Positions 13,363-27,100 of a stretch of 64,000 bases of DNA are shown piece after piece. This DNA comes from Nemopilema nomurai (lineage: Eukaryota > Cnidaria > Scyphozoa > Rhizostomeae > Rhizostomatidae). Where the stretch lies: the NCBI GenBank assembly GCA_003864495.1, contig ML133383.1, positions 6,742,880-6,806,879 of the forward strand, in the 5' to 3' direction. The position numbers and the translations under genes are program-made. A model generated the notes under the pieces. That model saw only the letters and a list, made by a program, of their open reading frames with translations, was not told the origin of the DNA and ran no database searches. Positions within the stretch are counted from its first letter, which is position 1. Each line of letters begins with the position of its first letter.

Positions 13363-13821
13363 TTAGCCATCCACCACTGCATGAACAAAGTCTTCTATGT
13401 TGACCTGACCCTGTTTGTTCTCGAGTCCTTGAGTTAGAAGGTCAATATCTGCGGGAGCAAGACGTTCCCCCAGGGTGGTTAGGACGTGATGAAGTTCCCC
13501 AGCTGTAATGAGACCCGTGCCATCCTTATCGAAGACACGAAAGCATTCCACAAAATCATCGTTTGAAAGCTTCTTCTTCTTCTCTTTCTGGTGAACTGAC
13601 TGATACATCGGTAGAAACTCGTCAAAGCTGACCCTCTTTGCTGTGTTCGAGGGGTCTATCTCCTTTCTTATTTTTGCTACATCACCAACTGTGGGATTTA
13701 GGCCGAGTCCTCGCAATGCGTCACCAAGATGATTGATGTCAATTTTGCTGTCGCCAATCGTATCATACAACAAAAATGACTCCTCCAGCACTTCTCTTTC
13801 TTTCTGTGTTATGTCACCCAT
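13363..13821 (-). CDS. Myosin essential light chain (EF-hand protein)
   Basis: The 152-residue product is the size of a myosin essential (alkali) light chain, which wraps the first IQ motif of a myosin heavy-chain neck. The sequence shows two EF-hand lobes: loop 1 ([12 protein letters not shown], near residue 20) is degenerate, the third loop [12 protein letters not shown] (residues about 98-109) is closest to a calcium-binding consensus, and the fourth ([11 protein letters not shown]) has lost its acidic ligands. That pattern, and the phrases [20 protein letters not shown] and [14 protein letters not shown], are typical of essential light chains and unlike calmodulin, which keeps four good loops. 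The gene is one uninterrupted exon while all its neighbours are highly split. The start is the first ATG of the homologous frame; an upstream short ORF ends one base before it. It is divergent to the synaptotagmin gene. Confidence 0.88.
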   Translation of the reverse strand: MGDITQKEREVLEESFLLYDTIGDSKIDINHLGDALRGLGLNPTVGDVAKIRKEIDPSNTAKRVSFDEFLPMYQSVHQKEKKKKLSNDDFVECFRVFDKDGTGLITAGELHHVLTTLGERLAPADIDLLTQGLENKQGQVNIEDFVHAVVDG

Positions 13822-13822
13822 G

Positions 13823-13891
13823 TCAGATTTGATAAGAGACTCGCCGATGTGTCGCGTTTGCTCTGCAAGTTTTGCAGTCCGTGTTGCTCAT
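13823..13891 (-). other. Upstream ORF abutting the light-chain start
   Basis: A 22-codon ORF with its own ATG at 13891 ends with TGA one base before the light-chain ATG (TGAcATG). If the leader is transcribed unspliced, ribosomes would finish this ORF next to the main start, an arrangement that can allow or limit reinitiation. No evidence of translation exists in the sequence. Confidence 0.35.
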
Positions 13892-15100
13892 ACAGACAGA
13901 AAACAAGGGTGGGTGCAAACTATTGAATCCTCCTTCGCAGCTTAAGACAAAGCTCTCTCCGCATCAACGCCGCCCCACCCTTAACCCAGGAAGCAAAAAT
14001 AAGCTTGACCCCGCTCGTACAGATAAGCTTCTGTTTGGATCTATGCCAAAATGGAAATGGGTCTTAATGTATACGATGAAAAGATCGATTCACTAACTTA
14101 TGGAGATTTTTCCTTTTCAATAAGGCTTTTAATAATAATGATGACAATAACCCAAATACACTTCATGCGTTATCGAACGTGTTTTCCTCCTAAGGGGACA
14201 AATTGCTAAAAATGGGTTACCCTGAGTCAGTTTAAATTCAAAACTTACTAACGGGCAATCCTGGCTACTCAAAGTTGCTGCTGCGAAACCCCAAACTCCA
14301 AGCCTAATTTAAAGTTTCGCAGTAACTTTTTCAGCTTCTAGTAATAATTGCAAAGTTTGCATGAATTTCAGCTAAATTCCTTGATTTGGGTTATTCCTGG
14401 GAGTCCTTAATTGACCAAGAAAGACAATGCTACTTTTTTCATCTTTCTTAAATTATTGTAGTGTATGTTTAAAGAACAACGATAAAGAGTATAAAAATAC
14501 TGAAAATGAAAATCTGTTTTAATATTCGCGAGTTTTTATTTTTTAAATGAGTGCTTACTCACTCAACTTCTTAGCTAACTGAAGAAACATTGTTTGGGCT
14601 TGGTTTGACTTTTTCTACCGAATATCCCGTTTAAAACAAATTAAATAGTCCCTGAGCTCAATTTCCCGAAAACTCTACAAATTTTTCTCAAAATTGGCAC
14701 GCTCAAAATTGAATTTTTCCGCTGTGTCAGTACAACAATGAAATGGGTTTTTCAGACAAATTTTAGGCCTTACGGAAATTAGCCCTTATGGTTAGGGCTC
14801 ATGATTTCAAAGTATGGAATGGTATTCTAACCACAGAAAAGAGATTACCTGTGATTTCTGCGATACCTCACTTCTGTATTTGAACAACGTCAACAGTTTA
14901 GTGACCAGTGCGGAGGAGCAAACATGTTTGTAATTGACGAAACCGAGGCAAAGTTTTATTTCCTCAAACAAAAAATCAAAGTTGCGTTGGGGGTGTTGGC
15001 ACATCGCGACACCAGAAATGGGGAGAAAATGATTGAATGTGCAAGAGGCTTGGGGGAACAGTACATCAAATGAACTGCTGTTTCATATTGGTTTACAAAA
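13892..15100. other. Divergent intergenic region between light chain and synaptotagmin
   Basis: About 1.2 kb separates the two divergent start codons, so both promoters should lie here. I recognise no TATA box or other clear core element. An ATG at 15033 opens an out-of-frame ORF that overlaps the synaptotagmin start at 15101 and could dampen its translation if included in the leader. Confidence 0.5.
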
Positions 15101-18100
15101 ATGGAAGTTGATGAGCCGACGGAAAGAGCAGACGAAGACGAGCGCATCTCCAGAAGGAGCACCCACCATCACAAACATTGCCATCAGCCGGGAACCGATG
15201 ATTTTCGAGTCGATGAAGATTTTCACAAATTTTGCAGAAAACACACATTCCGACTAGCCTGTGCAATTACTGCATTCATCATCATCGCATTTACTCTTGG
15301 GAAATTAGGGTTCTCCTGGTCTGTCCTCGTGATCTTGTGCAGCTTGGCAATTTGGCAATGGCACGAGAAACTTTTGTTGATCCAAGGTTTTGCCTACCGC
15401 GAGGCGGAGACCCAGGAGCATCGCAAGAAAGCCTTCGAGAAAGCAGAAACTGTCGAATGGCTTAATTTCTTCCTGAACAGATGGTGAGAATCTTCACAAA
15501 GTTTTCAGTGCTACTTTCCCAAATTTCCAGCCATTCGAGGTCACGCTGCTCTTTAGGAAAACTATTCGCATCGCCCAATGACAGCACGTTGCGATGAAAT
15601 TCCATACATCAAAATATTTACATAGCCATTCTAGGTTTATTATTGAGTCTATTAGGGAGGGGAGGGGAGAGTTTATCTAACATATACTAACCCATGGAGT
15701 TTTGCAATTAGCCCCTTTGCGGCAGTAAAGCAAATCATTTCACTGCGGAGACAAGACTATAGTAATTGTTAAGATATCTGATAATTAAATTATAGTATAA
15801 GATATCTGGAGTGGATCGCCTGTCTAGCCAAACAGTTTTTCCTAAAAGAAAGACACTATCGAGAGCTCCCTTGCATTGTTATTAACTTATTAGATTGTAG
15901 AATTGTCTGAAAATCCGGACCTACATTTTACGTTTCAATTAGCAGCTTAGAATCTCGATCATAAGACTCGTCTGATTTCTATATGATGAGTGTACATCTT
16001 TAGTTATTTAATACCTTCTTCATTTATGTTAAACGTTATACACACCATTATATTAAAACATTTCTGCCTAATTGATATGCTAATCATTCTAGAATATGCC
16101 GCATTCATTATTTATGACTAAATTATCAGCAGTAATAAGGTGTTGTAGCTTTTTAAAGCCTAGCTTACAAGCTTTAAGTGTTTTTGAATTTATGGAGTGG
16201 ACAAGTTGTTGTTAGCAAATGTGCATTTAAATGTTTGATTAGTTTGAAATTTATGAAATCAATCTAGGATGTTTTTGTCAGTGCTATTTGATAAGTATCC
16301 TTTATTTGTTTTACCCAAACAACCTGCAGGCCTTCAGATTTTCCCACAAGAGATAAATGAACCCACAACCTGTATTGAAGTGCAGGTTGAGGTCTGAGAT
16401 ATGCTTTGAATAAAACATCCTTCTTTGTTTGTTGGGTTGACTGACAATATACATGTGGTACTAATAAATTCATATCTTATATTTACATTTATATCTTATT
16501 AGACAGTAAGCACCATTTTGTTTGGGACCAAAATGCTGTTTTTGATTCACTTATTTGTAATCTTTTAATTTCTAAAACTTTTTTGCACATATGCAGTGAT
16601 CTGCTTGCAGCACAAACAATGCTTAAATTGTTTGTTTTTTAATATTTCCTTTGATTTTTTGTAAATGACTATGTAAGTGATCTATGTAAAAACAATAGCC
16701 TTTTTTTTATTTCAATATCATTATTTGTTTAATGAAACTGTTTTTACACCAGCTACAAAAGGACACACACTTTCAAGAACCCTCCTCACCCAATTGGCTA
16801 ATAGCAAGGAATCACCATTCCAATCTGTTGATTTCTGTATTAGTTTAGTCATAAGTTTGCCACTTTTTACTCAAAATTCTGTCTAGTTTATTGTCTTGTG
16901 GTTTATGTCTAGGTGGGTGTTTAGTGACAGAAGTTTATTTGAACTTCTAAAGAATAAACTGGATCCTACTTTGGAAGCATACAAGCCCAATTATATTGGT
17001 AAGTAAGCATTTGAGTATTGAAAGGGCTTTTGTAAATATTATGGATCCACATTATCTAAACTCACATAAATTGGGCAGAAATCCCCAGGGCTACAAATTC
17101 TTTTGGTAAATCAGAGAATTGCTTCCTATCCATAATCTAATATCATCATTAACAGACATTGAAACTGGAATGTTTATTTCTTTCAGAGTCAATTGAATTG
17201 GCTGACTTTACTCTTGGGACACGAACTCCATTTATAAAATTTGTAAGGGTTTATGATACAACAGAAGACTTGCGAAAGATAATGGCAGACGAGGTGTTAT
17301 TCAAGCGCCCCCCAGAAGATCTTGTAGCAAGGCCAAAATACCAAGTTGTTATTGATGCTGACATTGCACTAGATGCCCCAGACTCCAGATTTATCTTGGC
17401 AACCAAACTGAGGGTGTAAGCTTTAAAAATCTCTCTATCTTGCAATTATAAGCCACAAAAATGTGTAAAGTTTTTATCATTTCACTCATTAGATTGATGC
17501 AATTATAGATTTGAGGTAATTGTCAATCATTGTAATAGTCATTATAAAGATCATGGTTTGTAAGCAGCTTAAGGTAATCAACACAACTTTGAAACTCACA
17601 AAGATTAGAAATGAAACATCACTGAAAATGGACTACCAAACAATATTGATTATTTGAAAAATGCTAATAATATTTTTAGAAACAAGTTAATGGCATAATG
17701 TGTTGTAAATTACATAGAAAGCTGATTATTTTACATATGTTGCATTACTTTGTTTTGTGATGCATTTTGTCCAAAAAATGAAACATAATGTGGAACCCCT
17801 TTTTGTTACAGAGGGACAACAGACGTTTGTGTTGAATCATTCCGAATTAGAGGAAGGATGCAACTGCATATTCTCTTCAACCAAAACATTGCTTTTCCTC
17901 ACATTGCTGCCATTTCTTTTTCCTTTCTAAAACAGTGAGTCTTAACATTCTTTCAGCCAAAATCTTAGTTTTCTTTCTTCCTCATTTTTTCATTCCTTTT
18001 TGAAAACTGGAACAACTTTCTATGACCATCATGAATAACTATGTTCCATGATATAATTTTTAGTCAAAACCTTTTCAGATTTTCCAGAAGCTTCCATGTA

Positions 18101-21100
18101 AACTTGGCTTACTATCACTTTAATTTAGATTCTAGTTTCTTCATTTTTCTGTTTATTTTTAGTTTTCTCAGTTGCACTGACAGTTAAAATGCTGACCCCT
18201 AGGACTGATATAAACATGAAAACCTTGTCTCTCTACAGACCAAAATTCAATTTTCAAATTCGGTTGCTTAAAAAGATTCAGCTAATGGAATTCCCACTGA
18301 TTCGAGACTGGATTTCAAATTTGGTCAGTGATAGCTTGAAGTACAGTAAGTTTTTAATTCCTTTTTTACAATCTAAAGACAAATTCTGAAATCTTCTTTC
18401 TGTTGCTAAGGTATCTAATAGAGGTTCTTGTATCACTTTTCACCTTTTGTGTTGCTGTTTTCTAATAGTCAATACTTTGATACAGTAATTACTTGTTAAT
18501 GAGCTATATATTTCCACACACTTTGTATTTTGTTTGAATTTCTAGCTCTTGTGGACCCTGGCCATATTACTTTGCCCCTTTGTGATGATCCCGAAGTTCT
18601 TGGCCGAAGGTCAGGCTATGGTAAGTATCCATTTCATAGAATATTCCATTCAGCTGTCACACATTTTCTTCTACAGTAAACCTCTATTTCCTTCATTTGA
18701 AGTTGATAAGTTGGGGAAGCTCTTTACTTGAGTAATTTGTTAACACTATGCAATTGAGAAGACCATTCTCTCCATCCATTCCTTCCTTGGGACAGCTGTA
18801 TATTGAACCTCTTAGGAGGTACTTATCAAGACATCTTTTTTTAAGAGGGTCATAGAAGCGTTTGAGTCCCTTTAGAACTACATTGATGATATATTCATTC
18901 ATTCAATTAGTTAAACCAGTGATGAATGAATATTGTTTAATGAATTTAGATAACAGGAAGATAGATAAAAGTCATTGATGAAAAGCTATATCAGAGATTT
19001 GCCAAAATGTTTTCCTGTCATTGCCAATGATCTCTGTATTAAACAGAAAATAGCAATTGGACATCAGACAATCAATCAACTACCGTATTTTAGTTACTGC
19101 CAAACGCTTCTTGCCAGAATAACTATGGCTAGCTGTGTATGTTATTGACTAACTAATTCACACCTGTAGACCTAGTTAATCTTCATTCCACCAAAAATGC
19201 TATGAAAGTACTCCAAAAACCTAGTTATCGAAGAGACCGAATAATATAGTATTTTATAATTTAGTGAATGCAAGGCTTAATGTGATTTTAAGTTGATGGG
19301 ATAGCCCATGTGTGTTCAATAAGACCTTCTAGTGGGTCATGAGGTTTTACCGGAATCAAATTCGCTGTAAGTTAAAATGTAACTTGGCGTTTGGCATGAA
19401 CAATTGTCCTTTGCCTGCCAACTTTACTACGTTTGGCATGTTTCCAACAATAGTGTACGTTAACAAAATTGGCGGTTTAACTGGGAAAGCTTGAGCTTTT
19501 ATCAGTGCTGTTTTGGAGAACTCCTACGAACTGAGCTATGACTTACTTGCTGAGCCGTTTAACAAAGTAGAAATAAGCTCATAATGTTTGTGTCTGGGTA
19601 AGAAGAATGACCCTGATTTTCAGCTTTGGGAAATTCTCTTTACGAATCTTCAGTTGCTACGAGACTTTGCTATTACTGGTACCAATTAATAGCTGCCTTC
19701 TTCTGCAGATATCTTTGTTTCTATATACCTCCGCTCGAGAAAGCTTACGCCGGCTCCATAACTAACATGTGCATCTAGAACAACTCTATTTTCTATACTC
19801 AACTCTGTGTTGAAGTTCTGCTTGTCTTCGAAGTAAAAATTATCGGCTCACGAACCCGTGTATGGAAAACTTGGCTCAAAAAGAGATCGTTTCATGCAAT
19901 AATTTATACATTAATTTTAGTTACAGTATTAGATTTTGCATTATGAATCAAAAGAAAGTGAATTTTGAATGAAAAAGGGCTCCGCGACAGTGTGATTTTC
20001 TGATTACAGCTTGTGGCGTGCTTACCGTGACAGTTAAGGGAGGTGGCAGAAAAGGAAAGCAAAACGGTAAGAATAGAGTTATGGGAATAAAATTATATTC
20101 AGTCTGTTGGTATGGTTTGTATATAATTGCTAGAAGTGGAAACAACACTTCTAAATTTACGTCACGAATTTGATGTTTCTTGTTATCTACCAATCCTACT
20201 GACATATATATATATTTGTACGTATTATAAGTATTCTACTTCAATAGTACTTTGTATTATTCCAGAAAAATCTGGAAATCATTTCCTTTTTATTTTGTTG
20301 ACTCTTTATGAAGTGGCCGTATGGATGAGTGGTAGGAAACAGGCGAGAACTATTTGGAACGCCATCCCTTACTCCCTAAGTTCATTTTGTCTCTTTTCTT
20401 GGGGCTACGAGAAAGCGTATGCCTCGCAAGATCCTGTAACAAATATTTAGAAATACATTAAGAAATTTGATTTTCTTTTTTTTTTAATTTAATTTCTCAA
20501 CTTGATTTATTCTGCTTTGGCCATTTTCGTTTCTTTTTTCCTTAGAGGATGAAAGATGGTGTTCCATCACTTTAAACAAGCAGAAGAAAAGGACGAAGCA
20601 AATGGGTGTTGACGTTATATGGCAAGATACTGTGTCATTGTTTGTTGACAGTATCCAATATGACAAGGTAAGCAGCTTTTTTTTGGGGGGACCAAGTCTC
20701 TTTGATCGCTGAAGTTAAAGAGTAATGGGTGAAGTTGAGTTTAGCAAACAAAGTTCAGAGGTCCTTGTTGCCTGTACATCATCGTAAAAAGCTCCAATTG
20801 TATTTAGACAAATTTCAATATGGAAATCAGGAAGGGAAGTCTTGATCAACGACTGAAGTGTACATAGCCTCTAGCAGGCATTGCAAATAGTTTGGGGTCT
20901 GGAATTCAGGCTAGCAACGCCAAGATGCTTCAGCACCGCTTGCATGCAAACAAGTAGAGCTCCACGTTGCCAAATAATGACTTCCTTGTTTTCAAGTAAT
21001 GAGCCAATAGAGGCCGATAGAAACTGTCAAGCCCAAAATGGTACCTGCGAGGGTATACCAGCTGATTGATCAGTAAACACTTTGAGAGCAAAGCCACTTT

Positions 21101-24100
21101 GGCTCGATGAAAAGTGATTCATTTGGTGCATGGGAGAAGTTTATAATAGCCGCGAAGGCTTTCCGGACTTTAGGCCTGTGATACAGTGGGTTGCTTCAGG
21201 CTAAAAAAATGAACTTTGTCAATTCAAGTCCTAGTTCAGCTTTGGTCATTTTTGCCCAAACAGACTTTGAGAACTTTTATTCGAAACGCAGTCTATGTCG
21301 CCTTGTGCCTAGAATTCAAAACATTCTATAAATCCTTTATAACCGCATGTATTTACGTGATTTAACTTATTCCCTTAGCTGCATATCAAAATCAAAGCGA
21401 AACGTCGTTTTGGGCCTAACTTCACAGTTGTTGAATACGTCCTGCCACTTGTTCGAATCAACATTCTTCAGGACACAATCCAGTGAGTTTGTCAATTTTC
21501 TTTATCACGTAAAAATATCAAAACATACATTGCAATATTAACTTGTGATGAACGTTTTTTATGTTTAAATTTACAATATTACCATACGTTAGCCAGTGAA
21601 AAATCCAGGCATCTCTACATCACCTAAAAACAGCTGGTTTTTTCAAACAAGTTTCAAGCTAGGAGCATAGTGGAGATATGCATCATGGATTTTGAACCTC
21701 GAGACTGGCTGCAGAACTAACTTGTTAATCAAATTAATTTCCCTTTTCAGAGATTTGGATCTTGAGGATAAGAATATCGATGGTTCGTTTTTACAAGTAC
21801 ACTTGGAATACACAGACTTAGCTCTGCTTGATCTCTGTAACGAAACAGAGCAGGAAACGTTTGAGAAGGCTTTTGCTAAAGATTCTCCACCTGAAGATGG
21901 TTTGTTAACTTCAGATGTCTTACCTTTTTATGGTCATCCAGATTTTTTTTCATCATATGGATTATGAAAATTTGAGATCAGAGCTATAAAAATCTGTTAT
22001 TGTTAAAGACGAGAAAACAAAAAAGGGACATCTAGTTTGGCAAGTTTGGAACAGATAGCTCAGAATCTCTATCATTATACCCTCTCTTAGAAAAATTCTG
22101 TGTGTTTCTTTCATCCTACAAGCTGTTTGATGCTATTTTTATTTCACGTAATAAGCTTGCTGAACCTTGCTTACTTTTTAAAGATTTCCTGACTGTGTAC
22201 TCCAATTTTGAAATCAATGCTTCTCGTGTATTTAAAGGGGCATTGCTATACTCCCCACTGGTTGGCAATCCTTTAAAGTCGGCATAATTTTTTTTGTCTA
22301 GTTGCTGGGGTGCTGTTTGTGCGAATTCACAAGGGAATCAAATTGATTCCGATGGATCCTGATGGCTTGAGTGACCCTTACGTGATGACGTTTGCCAACA
22401 AAGAACTGGTAACATTTTTTCTTTTCAGTATGTTCTATATTAAACCCCTTGATACACCACGATTTTCATAGAGTATTGAAGGAGCAGAGAAGCAATAAAA
22501 TGAGTTTGAATTTATAATTTTTTTGAATGTACATTGTTTCTAAGTAGGCCAATTCAAACCAGTTCAATTGTGATCGAAACTCAGTTTAAATGTTTTCAGT
22601 GCAAAGGAACATCCTACAGCTATTGCATTTAGCTATACTTGTTCTTTAATAAGTTGTTTTTGTTGTTTTTGTGCTATTTGTTCATGGATATCTGTCACCC
22701 CGATAGTGGATGTGCTGTTGCTGGTTGAAATCTACCATAAACCATTCATCCAACTTGTGCCTTTTTCACATCTATTTTTTAAATCAGCAATTTACTTATT
22801 TCTGTGCCAATATTTAATGCTTCTCCAACTGATAATGCTGTGTTAGTAAATAAATTGTTTAACTAACGTGCAATGTAGGTGCGAACGCCCACTGTCATTG
22901 CCATAATTGCACTCATAATTGCCTGCAAAATCGAAATATTTGGCTTAGGGAAAAGTCGTGCTTCTGAGCATTTGGTGCAATAAGATGCTGGATATTTATA
23001 AGGTATATGTATTTATTGCATTTTATTCTAAACTAGGTACATATCAGCCATGTTGTAGAAGATACTCTGAATCCGGAATGGGACAGCATGGTTGAGTTTT
23101 TTACTGCGGACTACACCCAAGTAAGAAAACACTTAATTCGTCTCGATTAAATCTGACTTTAAATCTGATTCTGAAAGCTTTTTGCCTTTACAAAATCGTT
23201 TAAAAATCCAGATGTTTCTCTGTTGTGTTGCGTCGAGACTCCTAATTATCAACCAGTTTATGTGGTACATGATGTGTTTCAAAGCCGTCAGATATGCAAT
23301 ATTCAGGTTTGAGCGTTATTTAATGGCCCCCATTGGTGTCAAATTTGTATCTTTGTTTTCATCAGAATGATCGTTGTTGACAACCGAAAATCATCTGCTC
23401 AGATCTCATATCACTTTATGTGCTACTTACGACGAACAAACGCCCCGTGCTTGTAATGTAATTTTATATATCTCACAGCAACGACGTTTCTAATATTTGT
23501 GGAATTAGAATAGAGATTATCAGCATCCTTTACTTACGATATTCGAAAATTATAAATGACATCATGATATTCTTGTCATTCAAAAGTACTGAGGCATTCT
23601 TACCCTACTGTTTCTATTTATAATTTGTTTTTACAGACAACTCTTTCGTTTATCATCAACGACCGAAACCCTGTCATGTTCTCTACGACCATGCGGGCAG
23701 ATGACAATGATGACTTCATGGGCTCTTGCAATTTAGAACTGAAGAAGGTTTAGCCCTCTTTCCTTTGATCACATGGAACATCTCTTTTCAATCATTTCAG
23801 TCTTTAACTACCGTTTAGACCCAATTGTCTATAGTTTGTTTACTATATTATCATTCATAACTTCTTTATAGCCATTGAGACATGATTCACAAAATGAGTC
23901 GTTCTCTTTTCTCGTTAGTTTTCTATTTTTTGCCCAAAGTCAGTATGTAGCCTAAACCGATTAGGATAATTGTTGATTTGACATGAGTGACAGATATTTC
24001 TGTTTTTCAAGCAATGTGTTTCTGGGTTTTAATGAAAATCCCTTGTTACGAAAATTCACACAACTACGGTTAGGTACAAATTATACCTTTTCCAGTGTTG

Positions 24101-27100
24101 GCAACGGTGCGGTGACAAAATTGTATCTATTATGCCGTTCGATATTCTGAATATATTTTTATTCATTAGGAGGATTGGCTAATTTTCAAACGAGAGCTCG
24201 ATGTCCTTTTCAAAGTCCACACGTTTGTCCAAGAAGAGTCAGAGAACCGGAAGCTGGCCGGATCAATTTGTGTATCAGTTGTGTTCCGCCCTGTTCCTTC
24301 TTTACTCAAAACAGGTTGGTTTGTTATTCCGGCAATGAAACAATCATGCTAGCAAACTAATTGAAAGATTTGTCATGAGCTTTGTTCCCATGAATATTTA
24401 TTTGAACAGTGCTCGAACAGATCTTTGTATGTTGGTAAAGAAATTCTGGGAATACGATTATCCTTTGAGACTACAAGCCATTTTCAAATGGTTCTTATTT
24501 TAATACTTTTCTGTACCTTCTGTGTTTATTGCTAGCAAATGAATAAAAGCGTTACCTTTGGTTTTGCATAAAAGAAAAAGTCCTTGGAAACAAGGTTTTC
24601 TCGTTTCCTTTTATGAATTTGTTCTCAGAAACTTCAAAGAACTAAAGCTTTTAATGTATTCCTTACAGTCAAAGTGACAAAGAATGAGGGATTCCCAGAA
24701 GGACAATCTTTAGTTCAGGTATCATTGATATATATATATATATATATATATTATGTATTAATTTCTTCCAGATTTCCTTAAATATGCCGGAATTGAATCT
24801 GAAGAGTATTGAAAATTCTTTTGGATAATACTCTATTAAATTTTTTTATATTGCCTCTAGACAAAAGACTATTTATTGTTTTATGTTTTGAGGCGAAGCT
24901 GCTTTTCTTGTTCGTTTATATGAATCATTTTTCTACCCCTCAGAAACACACCAAGATGGATGCCGTGACCTTGGAAGCTCTTCTTTGTGCTGGTAGTTAA
25001 AACAATCCTGGCTGTTTACTTTTTGTTCTCAGTAGAAGCAGGCCTTGGCATCTCAAACCTCATTTCTTTTTTATATTCTTTCTGTTCATTACTGAATGAC
25101 TTGGTAGTTTATCTACCTCATCAATTTTTGTGGTGTGCTCTCCAGAGATAAGAAACCCTCAGAGTGATAATATACATTTTTATTATAAGCAACTGCTGAG
25201 CAAGCACAATACCACGTATACGAGAAAAAGACTGTTATCTTCATGTGTATTTGTGTGTTCTACAATGAAAAGTCATTCGACTACTGTTATCTTAAAGTTT
25301 ATTGAATATGCATTCGTTGGAACACTTCATTGGTTTGTTTTTTATGTTAATAGTAATATTCTCTGAAATCAGGATATTTTAATCATAACTAGCGTCGTAT
25401 AAATCTACGTAATGCAATCCCCTAAGCTAAAATGAGATCATTAAGGATTTTTTTCTTCCAGAACGAGGCAGCTTAACACTGAAATTACATCGTGCAAGGA
25501 ACTTGCCTGCCATGGATTTCAACGGTAAGCCTGTTCCGTGCATTGGCGAAGCTTGGTAGCGGAAGCGTCAGTTTCATATATTTCAAATTGATTACATATA
25601 ATCTATACATAATGTGCTATACCTAGAAGTAACTAAACTACATTGAAAAATATAACAAAAAACTAAGACAATAAACAGTGCATATGACCGGGGTAATTTT
25701 TATGAAGCAAATTACTTAAAGGGGGACAGGTAAACTTATATTAATAGGTTAACAGTTCGAGGTGAGAGCCCCCTTGATAAATTCGAATAATTCTTTAAGA
25801 AAAATTTAACGTGCCACTAGTTCCATACTCTGACGTCGAGCCATACCAGACTGTTATATTGTCTGTTTTAGCCCTTAGCCTTACGTAGCCAATGTTGTTT
25901 TGCGATTGTTCTTGTTTGCGTAGAAATGTGCATAGACAATTTTCAAGACCACAGCCAATGTAGCAAGATTTATTCTCTAAAAGTCTTCTTGGTAATCAAT
26001 TTCATGAAATTGAAGCCTATGGAAGTATGCTTGCATTTAAGAGCAAGTGCTGATGATACAGGAAAGCAAACATTTTTTCTTCATTAGCTTTGAAATAATT
26101 CAAGAAAGTTCCATGTTACCAATATTTCGATTTTGGCAACAGACCAGAGGACAAGTATAGTTTCTCTGACATGAATCATCGAAATCCGTTTCGTTTAAAT
26201 TCCCTGCATTTTGTAGGCAAAAGTGACCCCTTTGTAATTGTCCGTGTTGGACAAGCAAAAATGGAGAAGTACCGAACCAAGATTTGTTATCGCACCTTAA
26301 ATCCAGTTTGGAATGAGGAAGTGAAATTCGCTATGCCGGAATCCCATCAAAGAGTCTTAATTGTGAGTCATTTCGGCAATAAAACGATTGAATAACCAAC
26401 TATTCTGCTTATTATGACTTATTTATTTGTTAGTTTGTTGATGTGCAGCCCTTTCTTTATTGAGACCTGAAAAATTATTCTCACATTTTCTATTAAGTAC
26501 ATTACTTGTTTTTCTTTTCCTTTCTTCTAGGAAATATGGGATAAGGATCCATTTAGCAATGAAAAAATTGGCCATGTTTCATTCGACCATTTTGCACTCG
26601 AGAAAATTTCCAACGTAATGAATTCATTTTCATAATAGTGAAGTAATCATTCAACTCTTCTTGTATCTCTCTCGAATCGCATCTCCAATAACTTGCACTC
26701 ATTCACTGTCATTTAAGATCTAAAAAAGGTCTTTTGTTTGCCTCTTAGGACGGCAAAGATAGTAAAGAATGGTATTTACTTAAAGGATCGAAGACAGGCG
26801 AAATTCAACTGTCGATTGTGGTGAACTTACCTGAAAAGGTGATTGCCTGGTGTATATGCTCATGCCTCGTATTGATCTTTTTTTATTCCAATCAATTTTA
26901 ATATGTATGGAAGTCCTGGCCTTTTCCGTGTTAATAAGACACATTCTCTAATTTTCGATAATTTCAGGAATTCCCTAGGCAGCTCCGCTCAACAATTTTC
27001 TGCCATGAGACTTGTTTCTATTAAGATTACTGCCTTGTTGGCAGTTGCGATATTGTGCTTCGGCTTGCAAAAGAGCCATATGGGACCGAATGTTTCCAAT

